Made by a program: the position numbers and the translations under genes | Source: Diphasiastrum complanatum | Lineage: Eukaryota; Streptophyta; Lycopodiopsida; Lycopodiales; Lycopodiaceae | Length of the DNA stretch: 64,000 bases | Direction of reading: 5' to 3' | Assembly: GCA_029204225.1 (NCBI GenBank) | Contig: CM055105.1 | Coordinates: 17,369,353-17,433,352 of the forward strand | In this document: in pieces, positions 12,246 through 28,186 of the stretch | Layout: each line of letters begins with the position of its first letter | Numbering within the stretch: the stretch's first letter is position 1 | Notes under the pieces: generated by a model | The model's database searches: none | What the model was told of the DNA's origin: nothing | The model's input: the letters and a program-made list of their open reading frames with translations, nothing else

Positions 12246-12560
12246 TTTCCTTGAAGATCTAGTTCACAAGCCAAAGAACCAATTTTTTGTACAATTGTGA
12301 ATGGTCCAGAAATCGGGTAGACAGTTTATAATGCTTTTCAGTACGTAATAACCTATAATATTTTGGACTTTTAAGATATAGCCAATCATCAACTTTAAAA
12401 TCTCTGGAAGATCTCTTGATATTGGCGTAGTGCTTATCTTTGTCCTAAGCACTACGAATACTATCCTTAGCCACTTGTAGCATTTCTTGCACATAATGCA
12501 GAAAATCTGCAACCTTTTGGATCTTATCATATTGCATCTCCACATTCATCAAAGATCTAG
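12246..12560 (-). pseudogene. Gypsy pol C-terminal fragment
   Basis: The minus strand reads VDDWLYL...HYKLSTRF followed by a region equivalent to 'GSLAYELDLQGK'. This aligns with the integrase C-terminal region of Gypsy-B at 53100-53256, in the same order at the DNA level. It is a diverged, frameshifted remnant abutting Copia-2. Confidence 0.75.
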
Positions 12561-12599
12561 GTTGAAAATTGTACATAAGCATAAACAAATTGTAAAGAT

Positions 12600-13900
12600 T
12601 TTACAAAATCTAGCTTGATTAGTTTATGCTTTCATGTAAATATGCAAATCTCACATGTATGGAGCATGTTCCCACGTGTGGAGTGTAGGCCTATCAATTT
12701 AGCTCATTTATGATGAGTTTGAGTAGTCAATAGCAAGTGATAGTTTCATGTACAATCACACCCACCTTAGAAGATCAAGCACATTGATTTGTGTGTCCTC
12801 ACACATGCTAAAAAGTACACATGGGATCAGATCCACTTAATGTGTGATTAAATGCATCTATGATCAAGATTTGAGAGTGAAAATCAAGTCTAAGAGGGTG
12901 GTAGAGGATCTTGACTAGCTTCCAAGAGATTTTGGCAAGGGCCAAAATCATGATTATTTGGATCTGAAAGTACAATACAGACTATTGTGTTTAGAACACA
13001 TGTGGGATACCCCCACTTTAAGGATTTATTGTGCTCTATGTGGTGATCCAAAGTGTGCAAGTAAATACTTGTTGGAAAGTTATTTGAGTGTAGATTTAGG
13101 TGCAAGAGATCTCAAGTGAATTGGTTCACTATAGATCAAGTTATTGGCATTTGTTTGGAGGTAGGTTGGGCACCCAACCTGGTGACTTTTGGTTATATAA
13201 AAAAAGACTCAAGGTTGCATTGTTAATCTAGATTTTGAGAGTTTTGTTTGAGATTTTGAGATCCTAGCCACTTTGTTTCACTTCTACTCATAGTTCTTGA
13301 GTGTTTTTTGGCTTGAAATAGAGTCATAGAGGTGTTTGAAACTCATGTGTAGTGTGTGATACGAATTCTCTTGGATTTCCTTCATTTGTGAAAGGCAAGA
13401 TCTAGTAACTCAGATCTCTCCTTTGTGATCAAGACCTTACTAAGTGTTTCTAGGTCTTTGAAGCACACATATTAGTGAGAGAGAAGAATCACATTTTTTG
13501 AGATTTCAAATCCAGACCAAGGATGGAGGATGGATTGAATGTATCAAGCTTGATGTGAAAATTGCATGAAAAAACCAAGATTTTGAGAGCTAGTTTGGAC
13601 ATAGTTGCAATCAAGTGGATTTTGAGATCAAAAGGATCCAAATCATGATGAATTGATCCATGTTGGGTACTGTATGGACTAAGGTGCTCATGTACGTGTG
13701 ATATCACCAAAATCTGGATGGTTTGTGTTTCTCCAAGGTAGATCCAAATCTAGTGTATGATTGTTTGTTGGAAAGCTAGTGAAGTCTTGTTTGGTGATGT
13801 AATTGTTTTCAAGCCAAAAGGACTTGTTGCAGCATTTCTAACTCGTACATTTCCAAGAAAGCATTTGTTGAAGTGGCATGCATACAATTTTTGATGTTGT
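12600..13900 (+). mobile_element. Old Copia LTR/leader relic
   Basis: 'cacctta-agatca' and a degenerate primer site (tgggatcagatcc, near 12823) are followed by ~1 kb resembling the Copia-1 leader. Matching points include 'gtaggttgggcacc' near 13162 and 'gggtactgta ... aggtgctca' near 13664-13690. No gag follows, so this is an isolated LTR-leader remnant. Confidence 0.6.
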
Positions 13901-13909
13901 GTCATCACT

Positions 13910-14218
13910 CTAAATGAAGCCAATCACTTTAGCAATCCAAAATGGATGATTTTTGCTATTTTTTGAGGCTAATAGTGCAATGAGAGTTCCAATTTTTTTT
14001 TCATTGAGGTTACCAGACCATTTAGCCTTGGAAGCATTTATAGTTGGGAGATGTATTTTAGAACCCAAATCAATTTCACGTTGTTCATTTTGCAAAAGGG
14101 TTGAAGATTCAGTTTGATGTGGAACATCAGAGGAATCAATTGTCGTTGTTGGAATTGAAGATCTAAATGACCATTGAAACTCTTCAAACAACCTATGCTC
14201 AGCATTTATGCTTAGCAT
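13910..14218 (-). other. Unrecognised open frame, 102 codons
   Basis: A minus-strand open frame with a C-terminal 'HPFWIAKVIGFI' block. The mixed composition looks protein-like rather than low complexity, but I do not recognise a family. It could be a transposon fragment or chance. Confidence 0.25.
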
Positions 14219-14355
14219 AAGTGCTCTCTGGACTTATGCTCAACATAAGTACTCTCTCGACCTATGCTTAACATAAGTGCTCATTGGACTTATGCTCAGC
14301 ATAAGTTCTCTCTCGACCTATATTGACCATAGGTCATCCCTTGACCTATGCTTAG
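14192..14355. repeat. 28-bp minisatellite with palindromic core
   Basis: Units start at 14206, 14234, 14262, 14290 and 14318, each exactly 28 bp apart, with partial units at both ends. Each carries a TATGCTnAnCATA core that is a perfect or near-perfect palindrome in most units, then a 'ctctcgac'-like spacer. Confidence 0.88.
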
Positions 14356-14890
14356 TCTTTTGATTTTTTGATCTTTTTAATTTTTGATTGTTTTAGTTTT
14401 TAATTTTTAATTTTTTTAGTTTTAAATCAATAATATTTTATTTTCTTAATAAAGTTGTCATCGTCAACAAAGCATAGCTATGCTCAACATTTCCATGCTT
14501 AGCACGAAAATGTTGAACATAGAAATGTTTTGTCGACAAAGTTGTTGACAAAAGCAACAAATTCAAAAAGAGTTTAAAAAAACTTAAAAATCTAAAAAAC
14601 CCTTTTAAAAAAAGCACAAACATAAAAAAAATTTAAATAACTTTTTAAAAAATTATAATATTAAAAAAAATTATAATTTTAAAAAATCATAAAATTTAAA
14701 TACCAAAAATCTAAATTTTAAATATAACAAATTTAAATGAAATTTTTTTTGAATTTTAAAAACTAAAAAATTTTAATATTAAAATATTTCAAAAAATATT
14801 AAATATTTAAATTTAAATTCAAATTTAAAAATATAACTAAAAAATAAAACATTAGAGCAATTCAATAATTCACATAATAAATTTTTAATG
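14356..14890. other. Very AT-rich stretch
   Basis: Runs of A and T dominate, with no sustained open frame. It is a candidate matrix-attachment-like region or decayed intergenic DNA. No gene was seen. Confidence 0.6.
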
Positions 14891-15600
14891 TAGAGTGTGT
14901 TACAAAGAAATTTTTAATGTAGTTACTCAGGATCAAGCAGTGGCTCCAACAAATACAAATGTTGGGAGACCTACTAGTCCTTATCCAAATGATTTGGTTG
15001 AAAATTTTAGATTGAATTGTAAAAACATTTATCAAAATTATGTATGTGGACATTTTTACCCTCTTTCAGAAGATGATTGTATTTATTTTAAAAATGATTG
15101 TCTCATGAAAATAATTTCTAAACATTTTTGTGTTATTTAGTTTGATCCTTTGACTATAGAAGGTTCTCCTTGTCCCTTCATAAATTGAGAGTCAAAGCTT
15201 TTCGTAAATTGTTAAATTTAAGTCCCAAGATTGAAAGTACAACAAGATCTAGCATACTTACAAGATGGAAATTTGGGCTTTTAATACAAATATTGAAGGG
15301 TAACTTTGCTCCAAAATGTCACCCTAAAGGCAAAATGGATGAGGCATCATCACCAAAAACAATGGATGACATGCTCTCAAATGTCAAGTTGCAACAAATT
15401 GATGGTTTTCTTGTATTAACAGTTGGTAAGGAAAAGCCCCACTCTATATTGGGATCACGCATAAACTCAATTGAGTTGCAACAAATTGATGGTATGTCTT
15501 TCAAGATAACTAATTTTCTTGTATTAATAGTTGGTAAGGAAAAGCCCCACTCTATATTGGGATCACGCATAAACTCAAATTAACAACTACAAGGAATGTA
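14891..15600 (+). other. Unrecognised fragment with an internal tandem duplication
   Basis: The open frame 14895-15140 contains 'VGRPTSPYPNDLVENF', which I do not recognise. Beyond it, a ~75-90-bp block is tandemly duplicated (near 15388-15470 and 15475-15583), both copies ending 'gggatcacgcataaactcaa'. It may be part of an unidentified transposable element. Confidence 0.4.
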
Positions 15601-16073
15601 CCGCTTAAGAATGCTTGTGAAAAAATGCCTCCATTTTAAGAGTGGCATGGTTTTATATGGGAACCTAACTAAAGCAACCAACTATGCTAAAAGTTTCCTT
15701 TGAATCACTTCATCAATTTGTAGGGATCTTCATGAAAATGAGTATGGCACTGTACTAGGCAAGAGATGCCACTTATAGGCACATATGGCAAGCCTTCCAT
15801 GTAAAAAGGATTTGGGGCTAAGAATCCAATAGAGCCAAAGCCTCGACGTGCTTTTAATTGTGGAATTGTACCACATGGCAACATATTTTTTGTTAATAGG
15901 CACATATGGCCTAGGCGTTGGTGAGCTCTCAACCACACATTTACTTTCATCCGGTCTTTCCATGTGCAAAGAATTTGGGACTAAGAACCCACTAGGGCCA
16001 AAGCTTCAACGTGCTTTTAATATACGAGGCATTTCAAGCATATATGATGTATGGGGTAACGTCCCTACGAAGT
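15601..16073. repeat. Imperfect direct duplication
   Basis: Two diverged copies share 'ggcacatatgg', 'ttccatgt..aa-gatttggg', 'gccaaagc' and 'cgtgcttttaat' (around 15777-15860 and 15900-16020). No gene was recognised. Confidence 0.55.
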
Positions 16074-16730
16074 TGTTGATTTTCACACGTGTGGACTGTC
16101 CACTACATGTACTTGTGATCTCCTAAGGTGTGTAGATGCACCAAGATCAAGACTAGATTGAGATTCAAGATCAATCTTGAATCCTATGGCAAAAACACAC
16201 TACTACATGCATTCAATCACTTCCAACTCTCACTCACACGTGTGGGAAGTATTCAAAAAATAATCTAAGTAAAAACAAGCTGCTCTCCTCGGGTAGAGAG
16301 AGAAAATGCATCAAGAGCTCTCGGGTAGAGAGAGAAAGCTAGAAATCCAATAATTCACAAAATCCATGAAATCACCAAATCAATTGATTTCAAAATGAGT
16401 ACAATGATACTAGTAGTTCCACGAGCTACCACTATGCCTAACTATGATTGGACCACATTTTGTCACCTCTTGATCCTATTGGATCATTGATCTATGCACC
16501 TCTTAATTCTATTGGACTATATTCAAGCACACCTCAATTTCCTATTGGACCTCACAAGGTTCCACCTCTATATCCTATTGGACCTCTTGGAATTCATCAA
16601 ACAAAAACTTTACACTTGTCTACACTCTAATTAGCAAGTGTTTAGCCTCTTACTCTATTTTGGCTCAATAGTGGCATTACAAGTGGAAATGCATAATTTG
16701 CCATTTATGCCAAATTTATTCCTATCAACA
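16074..16730 (-). repeat. Copia-1 3' LTR, complete (657 bp)
   Basis: It starts TGTTGATAGG on the minus strand and ends ATCAACA, giving matched terminal inverted repeats. The 5 bp outside the end read ACTTC on the minus strand (GAAGT, 16069-16073 on +). That is the predicted target duplication to look for upstream of the 5' LTR beyond the window. Confidence 0.92.
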
Positions 16731-16825
16731 TCCTACACCTAGATGCTTGATGTAAAAAACATAAGACCCCTATATCTAACATAGATAATCTTTTTCAATT
16801 CTTCACACTCCTCCTAAAAGATTAT

Positions 16826-17247
16826 CTATGAAGATTTGAGCATTGATCTTGATATAACTCCAAGATTAGATCTATGCTTGATGAAAGCACTTTTGCTCAA
16901 AGGCTTGGTGAGTAGATCGGCAATACAAGAGGACGAGTTGACATGCTCCAAATAGATTTCTCCTCCAATAAGCTTTTCTCTCACAAAATGGTGTGCCACT
17001 TCTATGTGCTTGCTTCTTGCATGAAATATGGGATTATTGGCAAGAGCTTGGGCCGAGATGTTATCACACTTGATCATTGGTAGATCATCCTCCTTGATGC
17101 ACTTTAGTTCCATTAATAACCTCTTGATCCAAAGCACTTCTTTGGTAGTTGTAGTGAGTGCTTTGTACTCGGCCTCACATGAAGAGAGAGATATAGTATC
17201 TTGCTTTTTAGAAAGCCAAGATATTAGATTGCCTCCAAGAAAGATAG
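16826..17247 (-). pseudogene. Copia-1 RNase H C-terminal part
   Basis: The minus strand reads FLGGNLISWLSKKQD, SSCEAEYKALT, then KCDNISAQALANNP and ARSKHIEVAHHFVREK, with ADLLTKPL near the end. These are the standard RNase H and tail motifs of copia polyproteins. A TGA lies directly upstream of the broken edge. The 5' portion of the domain is the one at 4700-4790. Confidence 0.92.
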
Positions 17248-17567
17248 TGTATCAGAGGTGGAAAAAATACCTGTAAAGGTGCCCACTACCACTCCTTGAG
17301 GCAGCGCTTGATTGCAAGAGTGCCGAATCACAGTTTTGCAAGCCAAAACTTGCTACTACACAACGATAATCACAGCAAGTTGTAAGCATCCATTCCTAAT
17401 CGTAAAGCACATCATACAACCTTCATTATCAGCGAGCTAGCATTCCTCACATCATTCTCACCTTAGGTTGTAGTATTGTTCACACGATTGCCCTTCCAGT
17501 AGCTTTCACAAGTATTCCTCTTCAATTGCAATCACTGTAAAGTAAAGCACCAGTAGAGCAGGACTGA

Positions 17568-17731
<164 letters not shown>

Positions 17732-18047
17732 AAGAAAGTATGAGGGAAAGTGAATAGGGTTTTGTGATTTCCCTCTTTATAGAACCAGAGGACACTTAGG
17801 GGTGTACTAAGTGCAAATTGCTGCTCACCGTTAGATTGACTTTTCAAAATGTGCACAGATCTTGGCCATTGGAAAGACTAACAATTTTCCCACCATTTAA
17901 AAAAAAAACTTTTTTCTAATAAGTGGGCTTCTATCACAGTAAGACATTTTTTTCCGCCCCGACTAGTAAATAAGGTTAGTATGCGACATTTGCATTCTAC
18001 AGAGGTTTGCGAAACGAATAGAGTGATATATGTACGTAATAGAGCCC

Positions 18048-18243
<196 letters not shown>

Positions 18244-18481
18244 CCACCAACCAAACCTGCAGTCAGTGAATCCCTCAAGGGGCAGCTTGCTCTCCCCTAA
18301 GAGAGAGCTAACTGCCCACCAAGGAATAGTAAATATTTGTCGGCAGATCAAAAGATAGTCCGGGAAAAGTTTCTTGCTTGAGCAGTCTATCGATGATCAA
18401 ACATAACTTGTCTTTCAAAAAACCATTTCTTTGAAATGCTTCACATAAAGTCTTAACCTCTATGAGCTTCTTCGTAGGCAA

Positions 18482-18751
18482 TTTTTCTGGCCAAGTACGA
18501 AAAAGGACGTCCAACAGTATGTAACCAGTTGCCAGAAATGTCAAGTAAACAAAGCAGAGCATTTAAAGGCAAGAGGGTTGTTGCAGCCCTTAGATATACC
18601 AGCTGGTAAATGGGAGAGTATCTCCATGGATTTTATAGTAGGTCTGCTTAAAAGCCAAAAGGAAAATGACGCTATATGGGTCACAGTTAACCTTCTGACC
18701 AAAATGGCTCATTACTATATAATCGCTCATCGATTTGCTCTTTGGATTTGA
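18482..18751 (+). pseudogene. Gypsy integrase N-terminal fragment
   Basis: The + strand reads FFWPSTKKDVQQYV, the zinc-binding CQKCQVNKAEH, then GKWESISMDFIVGLLK and the start of the catalytic core (LLTKMAHYY), ending at a TGA (18749-18751). This is the HHCC zinc region and first aspartate area of Ty3/gypsy integrase. The remainder is absent. Confidence 0.88.
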
Positions 18752-21392
18752 CGTGCATTATCACACATGTATATACTTGGCAAGCTTCCTCTTGAATAGA
18801 CTGAAAGATAGCATATTTGTCAGAATAAGTTCTCTTTACTCATGTTAATTCACGATCTGGTTTTAAATAAGAATGCTAGATAGCATTATTTTTAATGCCA
18901 TCATTGTTGGGAATCAATGGCAATAAATAGACTCGAAATCGTTTTACATTGCTTTTCAAAGAAAACGTCTCTGGTAAACAGTTATGGCTTCCTCTTACGA
19001 CATCTATTCAGGTCAGTGTTGCTATACTTGTGCTGGTGTATACATATATAAAGAAAACATTGACGGTGAAATAAAAAGTATAAATACTCACTACCAAAAA
19101 GAAGTAGACTGCTTGTTCAAGTTTTGATTGCTTGGAAAAAACGTATACCTCAAAAAACTTGGTTGCTTATAATGCTTCTGCAATTCTTCACGTGTGTAAA
19201 GGTTATAACTTACAATACAAGTATTGAGAATCTATGCACCCTTAAGCCACATGAAATTGTGCAAGGGATCGTCGCACTTGTAGGGATTGGAACGACATGT
19301 AGGGATTGTGCAAGGGATCACGACACTTGTAGGGATTGGAACGACATGGATTTGCCCTGATCCTATTGCAAATGCTAAGGGTAAGATACTTGGCTAAATA
19401 GAAATAAACACATGTATTGTGGTAAGTTCGTAAGACATGATCGGTATAAAAAACTAATAAAACAGGGTGGTAGCTGGCGTACTCTTGGAAAGCATGGATA
19501 TGCTCAAGGGTTTTGAAAATGGTACTTTACCTATTATGGGTTCATGTGGTGGTATGACATGGATTTGTCCCTTATCTGAGTACTGATCCATGCATCCGAC
19601 TATCCTTTGGTCGACATAGTATCAAACCTTTACCTTACGTGGATTCATAAGCTAACAAAGGCTTTTTTTCATGGTTTAGTCCTCAGGTTGGTTTTAGGAT
19701 GCTGTTGAACTTGGTTATGGGGAGCCCCTTCTTTTCCCTAATTGTCTCATTCAACCTTTGATCTATTGTATGAAAAGAGCTGTGATGTCCAATAATTTTA
19801 TAACTGAAACTGATCGTGCTACCTGAAATGTCGTTGGGCTAGAGGATAAAGTGCTCTGCATTATTGATCTCTCTGATTTTCTTTTATTGGATTAAAATTT
19901 ATATGGATTATGGAAAAAATCGTATTGACCCCTTGGGAATTGTGGAAAATTTTGCTGCTGATTTAGCCAGTCTTGCTGATAAGTATGAGGATGAGGAGAG
20001 ATTTTTTAGCCAAAATATCAGAAAAGTCTTTTCTTGTCTTGAAAAAAAATGATTCCTTGTCCACGCCGAACCTACTCCTTCCATCCCTGATACACCCCTT
20101 TATCCACATCCTCGGTTCACAACTTGAAATTTTTTCACAAGACATCTGTGACATCGGAGACCAATCTACCTTTGAGTTTTGTCAAGCAAAAACCTGCCAA
20201 ATTTCCATGGTCCCTAGCCATACTTTGAGTTCAAATCTGCTCGCACTACTTTTAAGCTTTAAAGCTTACCCACTGTAAATTTTCTTGGACCAATACTGAT
20301 TGAACTCTGGATACTACTTGCACATATGACTGAAAAAGAGGTATAAACCTGCCAACTTGCTATCCTAAACAAGAATACATCTCTTGAGACACCTATCGCC
20401 TTTGACAATATCATTCGCATGAACTTGTTTGAACCTTCTCATTGCCCTTCCGAGCAAACCTGGGCTCGAGTCCGTGGACACTTTGACACTGGTTTCAGTA
20501 GAATGAATATGCACCAAGCCAGAATCTGAAACTGGAAGAGACCCTTCTTCAAATGTAGATGTGGGAACAAGTGCAAAAATAACTCCTCTATTGTTTGGTT
20601 CGATCATGGCGTCTGGTTCATGGTGAACAATCTGAGTAAATTCCTCCCTAGGGCATCCTTCCAAAATCAGACGAACACCTTTTTCTTATGACATAAATGA
20701 GAGAAGCAATGACGATGTTTAACCTTCAGGGTGGTATGCTTAACTTTCTACACCTTAATTCAACTAAAAACATTTGTAAAAATCACATTCAAACCACGAG
20801 TGATTAAGGCCATCCTAGCATACTATGTTTGGATTGAAAGAAGACAGCCTACAAAAAGCAGTTTCATGAATTTATTGGGACAAATAGCAACATAAAAACC
20901 CAAGTCAAGTAAAGTCATACAAGAAACCCACAACTTTTACCATTGATACGAATAGATATGAAAATCAACTCATACCTCAATGTGCTATTTAGGTAGCCAT
21001 TGCGTGTGAAACCCTAGTCATGAAAATAGCTTCCCATGTTCCGCATGTCGTTTGACATCTTCTATTTGTCTTGCATTCACGGACAATTGAGTCAATAGCA
21101 AGATCAAAAGCACAATGATTTTGGACAGTTGCCATAGGTCGCTGTATAAATTTCAGCTTGCCACAAACATAGGATAGTGCTTGTGAATCATAGAGAGGCC
21201 GCAAAAAACATGTGGGACAGGTCTCTGACAGATGTACAGGGCACAAATAGGTGTTGCAGGCCGCAGACAAGCTTTGTAGGCCATGTGGCCGGTCGCAGGT
21301 ACAGCAGGTAGGTCACCACAGGTCTGAAACAACTCAAGCCTGCTAGAGATGTTGTCAGGTCACACCTCACTTTCCTTTTTATACGCCAACAC
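18752..21392. other. 2.6 kb without a recognised gene
   Basis: It contains a ~46-bp direct duplication at 19260-19350 ('cacttgtagggattggaacgacatg'). An open frame at 19864-20052 includes 'NRIDPLGIVENFAADLAS', and a minus-strand open frame at 20365-20664 includes 'GVIFALVPTSTFEEGS'. Both look protein-like but I do not recognise them. They could be exons of a decayed gene or parts of the adjacent retroelement. Confidence 0.4.
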
Positions 21393-23446
21393 ATGATTGA
21401 TGCTTCTATAGAACTCGTCGTGAACCCTTCTGCCAAACTCCTTGCCAACCTAGGAGATGCCGAAAACATCAGAGAGATTGAACGCCTCCTCAAAAGACCA
21501 AGTTTTTCTACCCTCCAAGATAAATTATTCCAAAACTCAAATAAAAGACCTGGCTCTTTCAACCTAAACAATCGAAGTTTGGTGGTTTCTGGACAGAATA
21601 TGGAAAAAGAAAGAAGTTTACTGGATATAGAGGAATGGAAGGACAAGCCAGTGCTAAAGAAGACTTATCGATTAAAAGAATAAACTTATAGGGATTGACT
21701 AGCTCACAGGATGACAAGGATTTGGATAGAAGAACTCTTAATATGAATGCGGTGGATCGACTTCAGCTCAGCACGCGCAAGGACAAGGCAAAGATCTTTT
21801 TCCATTTACGCTACTGTAATAGGATGTTTGAGACCATTCATGTGAGACACTTTTACAAACGTATTTTATTACAGATCTTTGGCCTTATACACGAGTCCTT
21901 TCATGATAATGTGTTTGCTTGGTCATACTTGCCTAACATCAAAAGTGAATGGTATTTTCCATTTGATGTTTTTTGCAATTTTGATATTATTAAGAGTAAG
22001 TACCTCAAAAAATCTGTAGAAAAAAGTCTTAATCATATCACTTTGAAACATACATGCATTTACAGTGTTTCTAATGAACTATAGGATGGTTGGATCAAGC
22101 TTATGAAACTTTTACCCATTTATGCAATGATGGAAAAAGATACTATTTTAAAACATGCTGATATATGTAGACTTGCCGCTATTGAGTTCTTGAAAGAAAG
22201 AAAATGGATTCAAGGGAATACCATAACATTACAAAAAATGATTGATGCCAATAATGAACGTCAATGGCTAATCAAATGTCTATATGTCAATGGTGTTGAT
22301 AAAGCACAACATAATTCATGCTTTATCTGCATTCATCTTGTCAGAAAGCTTGCAATGGAAAGGCTTGATAGTCAAGACTTTGAACCTTTTCTTGATAAAT
22401 CAAACAATTTTGTTCAGTACTCTATGGAACATATAAAGGCTACCATGGGCAATGTACTTCCAAATGATTTCATTTATTCTAATGAACTTCCCTATCTTTT
22501 ATGCACTTTCAAAGCTCATAAAAATTCTATCAGATGGATCACAAACGCCCACGAGTGCTATTTTTCTGGATTCGCTAAATTCCTGACATGGGTTCTTAGT
22601 ATGCTGCATCCTTTCATCATGGAAGGAGTAGGCCTTAAGGCAAAAACATACAAGAGCTACCTAAATGGAGATACAACTTTACTTTGGCAATGTGACTCCT
22701 CTGTCGATTTCTATCTTATTATACCCAAGGACATTTACTGCATTAAAGCCACAAACATCTCCAAATGCTACGAAAACATACCCTTGGATGGATTGGATGG
22801 TCTTAATATTGCTATGAATAAATTGATCATGTTTGCCTTCAAGTTTACAAAAGAAAAACCCTTCATTATAAATGGATAGCAAGAGTCAAGGATTTTCAAT
22901 GGACCTAGAACAAGAAAGATTCAGTAGAATTGAATGGAATTCCCATGGGTTTCTCCTGCTCACCATTATAGTGTAACTAGCAATTTATCAAAAGGTTAAC
23001 AAAATTGAAGCAAACACAATTTATGAGTGATTTCAAATATTCATTTAGGTATGTTGATGACATATGCTTTATCAATAACCCCCTTATCGGAAAATTACTA
23101 GACAAAATTCCTTATCCAGAATGCCAGATGACCTTTCTGGATTTATCCTTTAGAATATCTTGATATCCATGAAAGTGAAACGACCAACAATACAATAAAC
23201 TTTTTGAATATCACCATTGGCTTTGACCCTATGAATGGTGCGGTACTCCTTTCTAAATATTACAAAAGAAGAGAGTTACCTTTTTGTTGTTTACGATACA
23301 TACATTTGGCCTCCAATAGACCAATTTACAATTCCTATAAGATCATTGTTTCTCAGGTTATTGCAACTATGTATTGTTGTAATAAGCAGCAAATGTTGAG
23401 AATGAAGAGACATAACAATGTTCATATCTTTCTTTTCAAAGCATGA
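21393..23446 (+). pseudogene. Penelope-like reverse transcriptase, decayed
   Basis: Reverse transcriptase signatures lie in order across three frames. First is LLCTFKAHKNSIRWITN (a fingers block like the Penelope 'PKIHK...R.I' region, 22103-22879), then ISKCYENIPL (motif A; the usual Asp is Asn here, TNISKCY). GIPMGFSCSP (motif B, from 22936) and YVDDICFINNP (motif C, 23050-23061) follow. After it come CQMTFLDLSF and KYYKRRELPF...YIHLASNRPIYNSYK (23204-23446), matching the Penelope 'FLD...Y.KP....L...S.HP...K' tail. No GIY-YIG nuclease was found. Stops and frameshifts make it non-functional. The alternative is another non-LTR RT lineage. Confidence 0.6.
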
Positions 23447-25560
<2,114 letters not shown>

Positions 25561-26093
25561 CAAGTGCTCCACATTGGCACATAGAATTTGATCAAAACTC
25601 AGGTTTGAAGGTGCATAAACCTGTCAAGGCCTATAAAAAAACTAATTAAGCTTCAAAAAAAGCCTATTCCACATCAAATATCAAGAATGTTATGAAGCAG
25701 AACTCACCACAAAAAGACAATGTATTGGAAAACTCAAAATCTTGATTTCTACAAAAAAATTACATCAAGAATTAATAGATGTCTTTGCGTAGCTAACTTG
25801 GATCTTGATTTAAGGGTTTTTCTACAATAATTTCAAACCTAGATCAATCCTTGATATGGCCAATTAGCCCTAACTTTGACCTTCATGTGGGATAGATCCC
25901 ATTACTATGCAGAAGTTGCTATTTTTAGCCCTATAGTAAAAATGGCTCACATGAAAGGATGCCTCAAGGCCTAAAACAAGGAATATACATTAAATCCACA
26001 TTGTATAAGCATATATCCATGTGTTAATTCCACCTCATCATGGTAGAAGACAAAACAAGCTAGAATTGTGTAATTTTCAACACTCCTCACAAT
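25561..26093 (-). repeat. LTR-like remnant of a minus-strand Copia
   Basis: A minus-strand LTR start is suggested at 26082 (TGTTGAAAATTACAC), just downstream of the RNase H end at 26094. The far LTR end could not be placed. Confidence 0.45.
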
Positions 26094-26443
26094 CTAGCTT
26101 GAGCTAGAAGTTAAGATAGACTTGCTAATAACTCCAAAGGTTGATTTAAAATTTATAAATGAAGAATTTTGAAGAGGTTTAGTGGGGATATCAACAACAC
26201 ATTCAGTTGTTGACACCTGCTCCAAACATATCTCATTTGATTTCATCTTCTTCCTTATAGAATGATATGCAATTTCGATGTGTTTGCTTCTTGCATGAAA
26301 TATGGGGTTAAACGCAAGACTTTTAGTCGAGATATTATCGCACTTGATGTGCGGGATTACCTCTAATCTGATCACCTTTAGCTCCATAAGCAACTCTTGA
26401 TCCAAAGAATTTCCTTGGTACTAGATCGTTAGCTCTGATACCA
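26094..26443 (-). pseudogene. Copia-4: RNase H end fused to a primer site
   Basis: The minus strand encodes QELLMELKVIR, KCDNISTKSLAFNP, ARSKHIEIAYHSIRKK and DIPTKPLQ, the copia RNase H tail. Only about 30 bp upstream is TGGTATCAGAGC (minus, 26432-26443), the primer binding site that should sit at the other end of the element. An internal deletion has therefore removed gag and nearly all of pol. Confidence 0.8.

Positions 26444-28186
<1,743 letters not shown>

Larger units (their letters stand above)
16074..17255 (-). mobile_element. Copia-1 3' part, inverted
   Basis: The end of RNase H followed by a complete LTR, on the minus strand. Its broken RNase H edge (GGN, ~17247) abuts the (AG)n-module repeat. 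The element position of this break is only about 25 bp from the break at 4790, so the two pieces fit together as one element split by an inversion. Confidence 0.9.

Noticed and set aside
14192-14355. CRISPR-like regular repeat array
   Set aside because: Units are directly adjacent with a 28-bp period and no unique spacers, in a plant nuclear context; it is a minisatellite.
20989-21646. Minus-strand Cys-rich frames
   Set aside because: No recognisable zinc-finger spacing or family; they overlap the upstream part of the Penelope-like relic.
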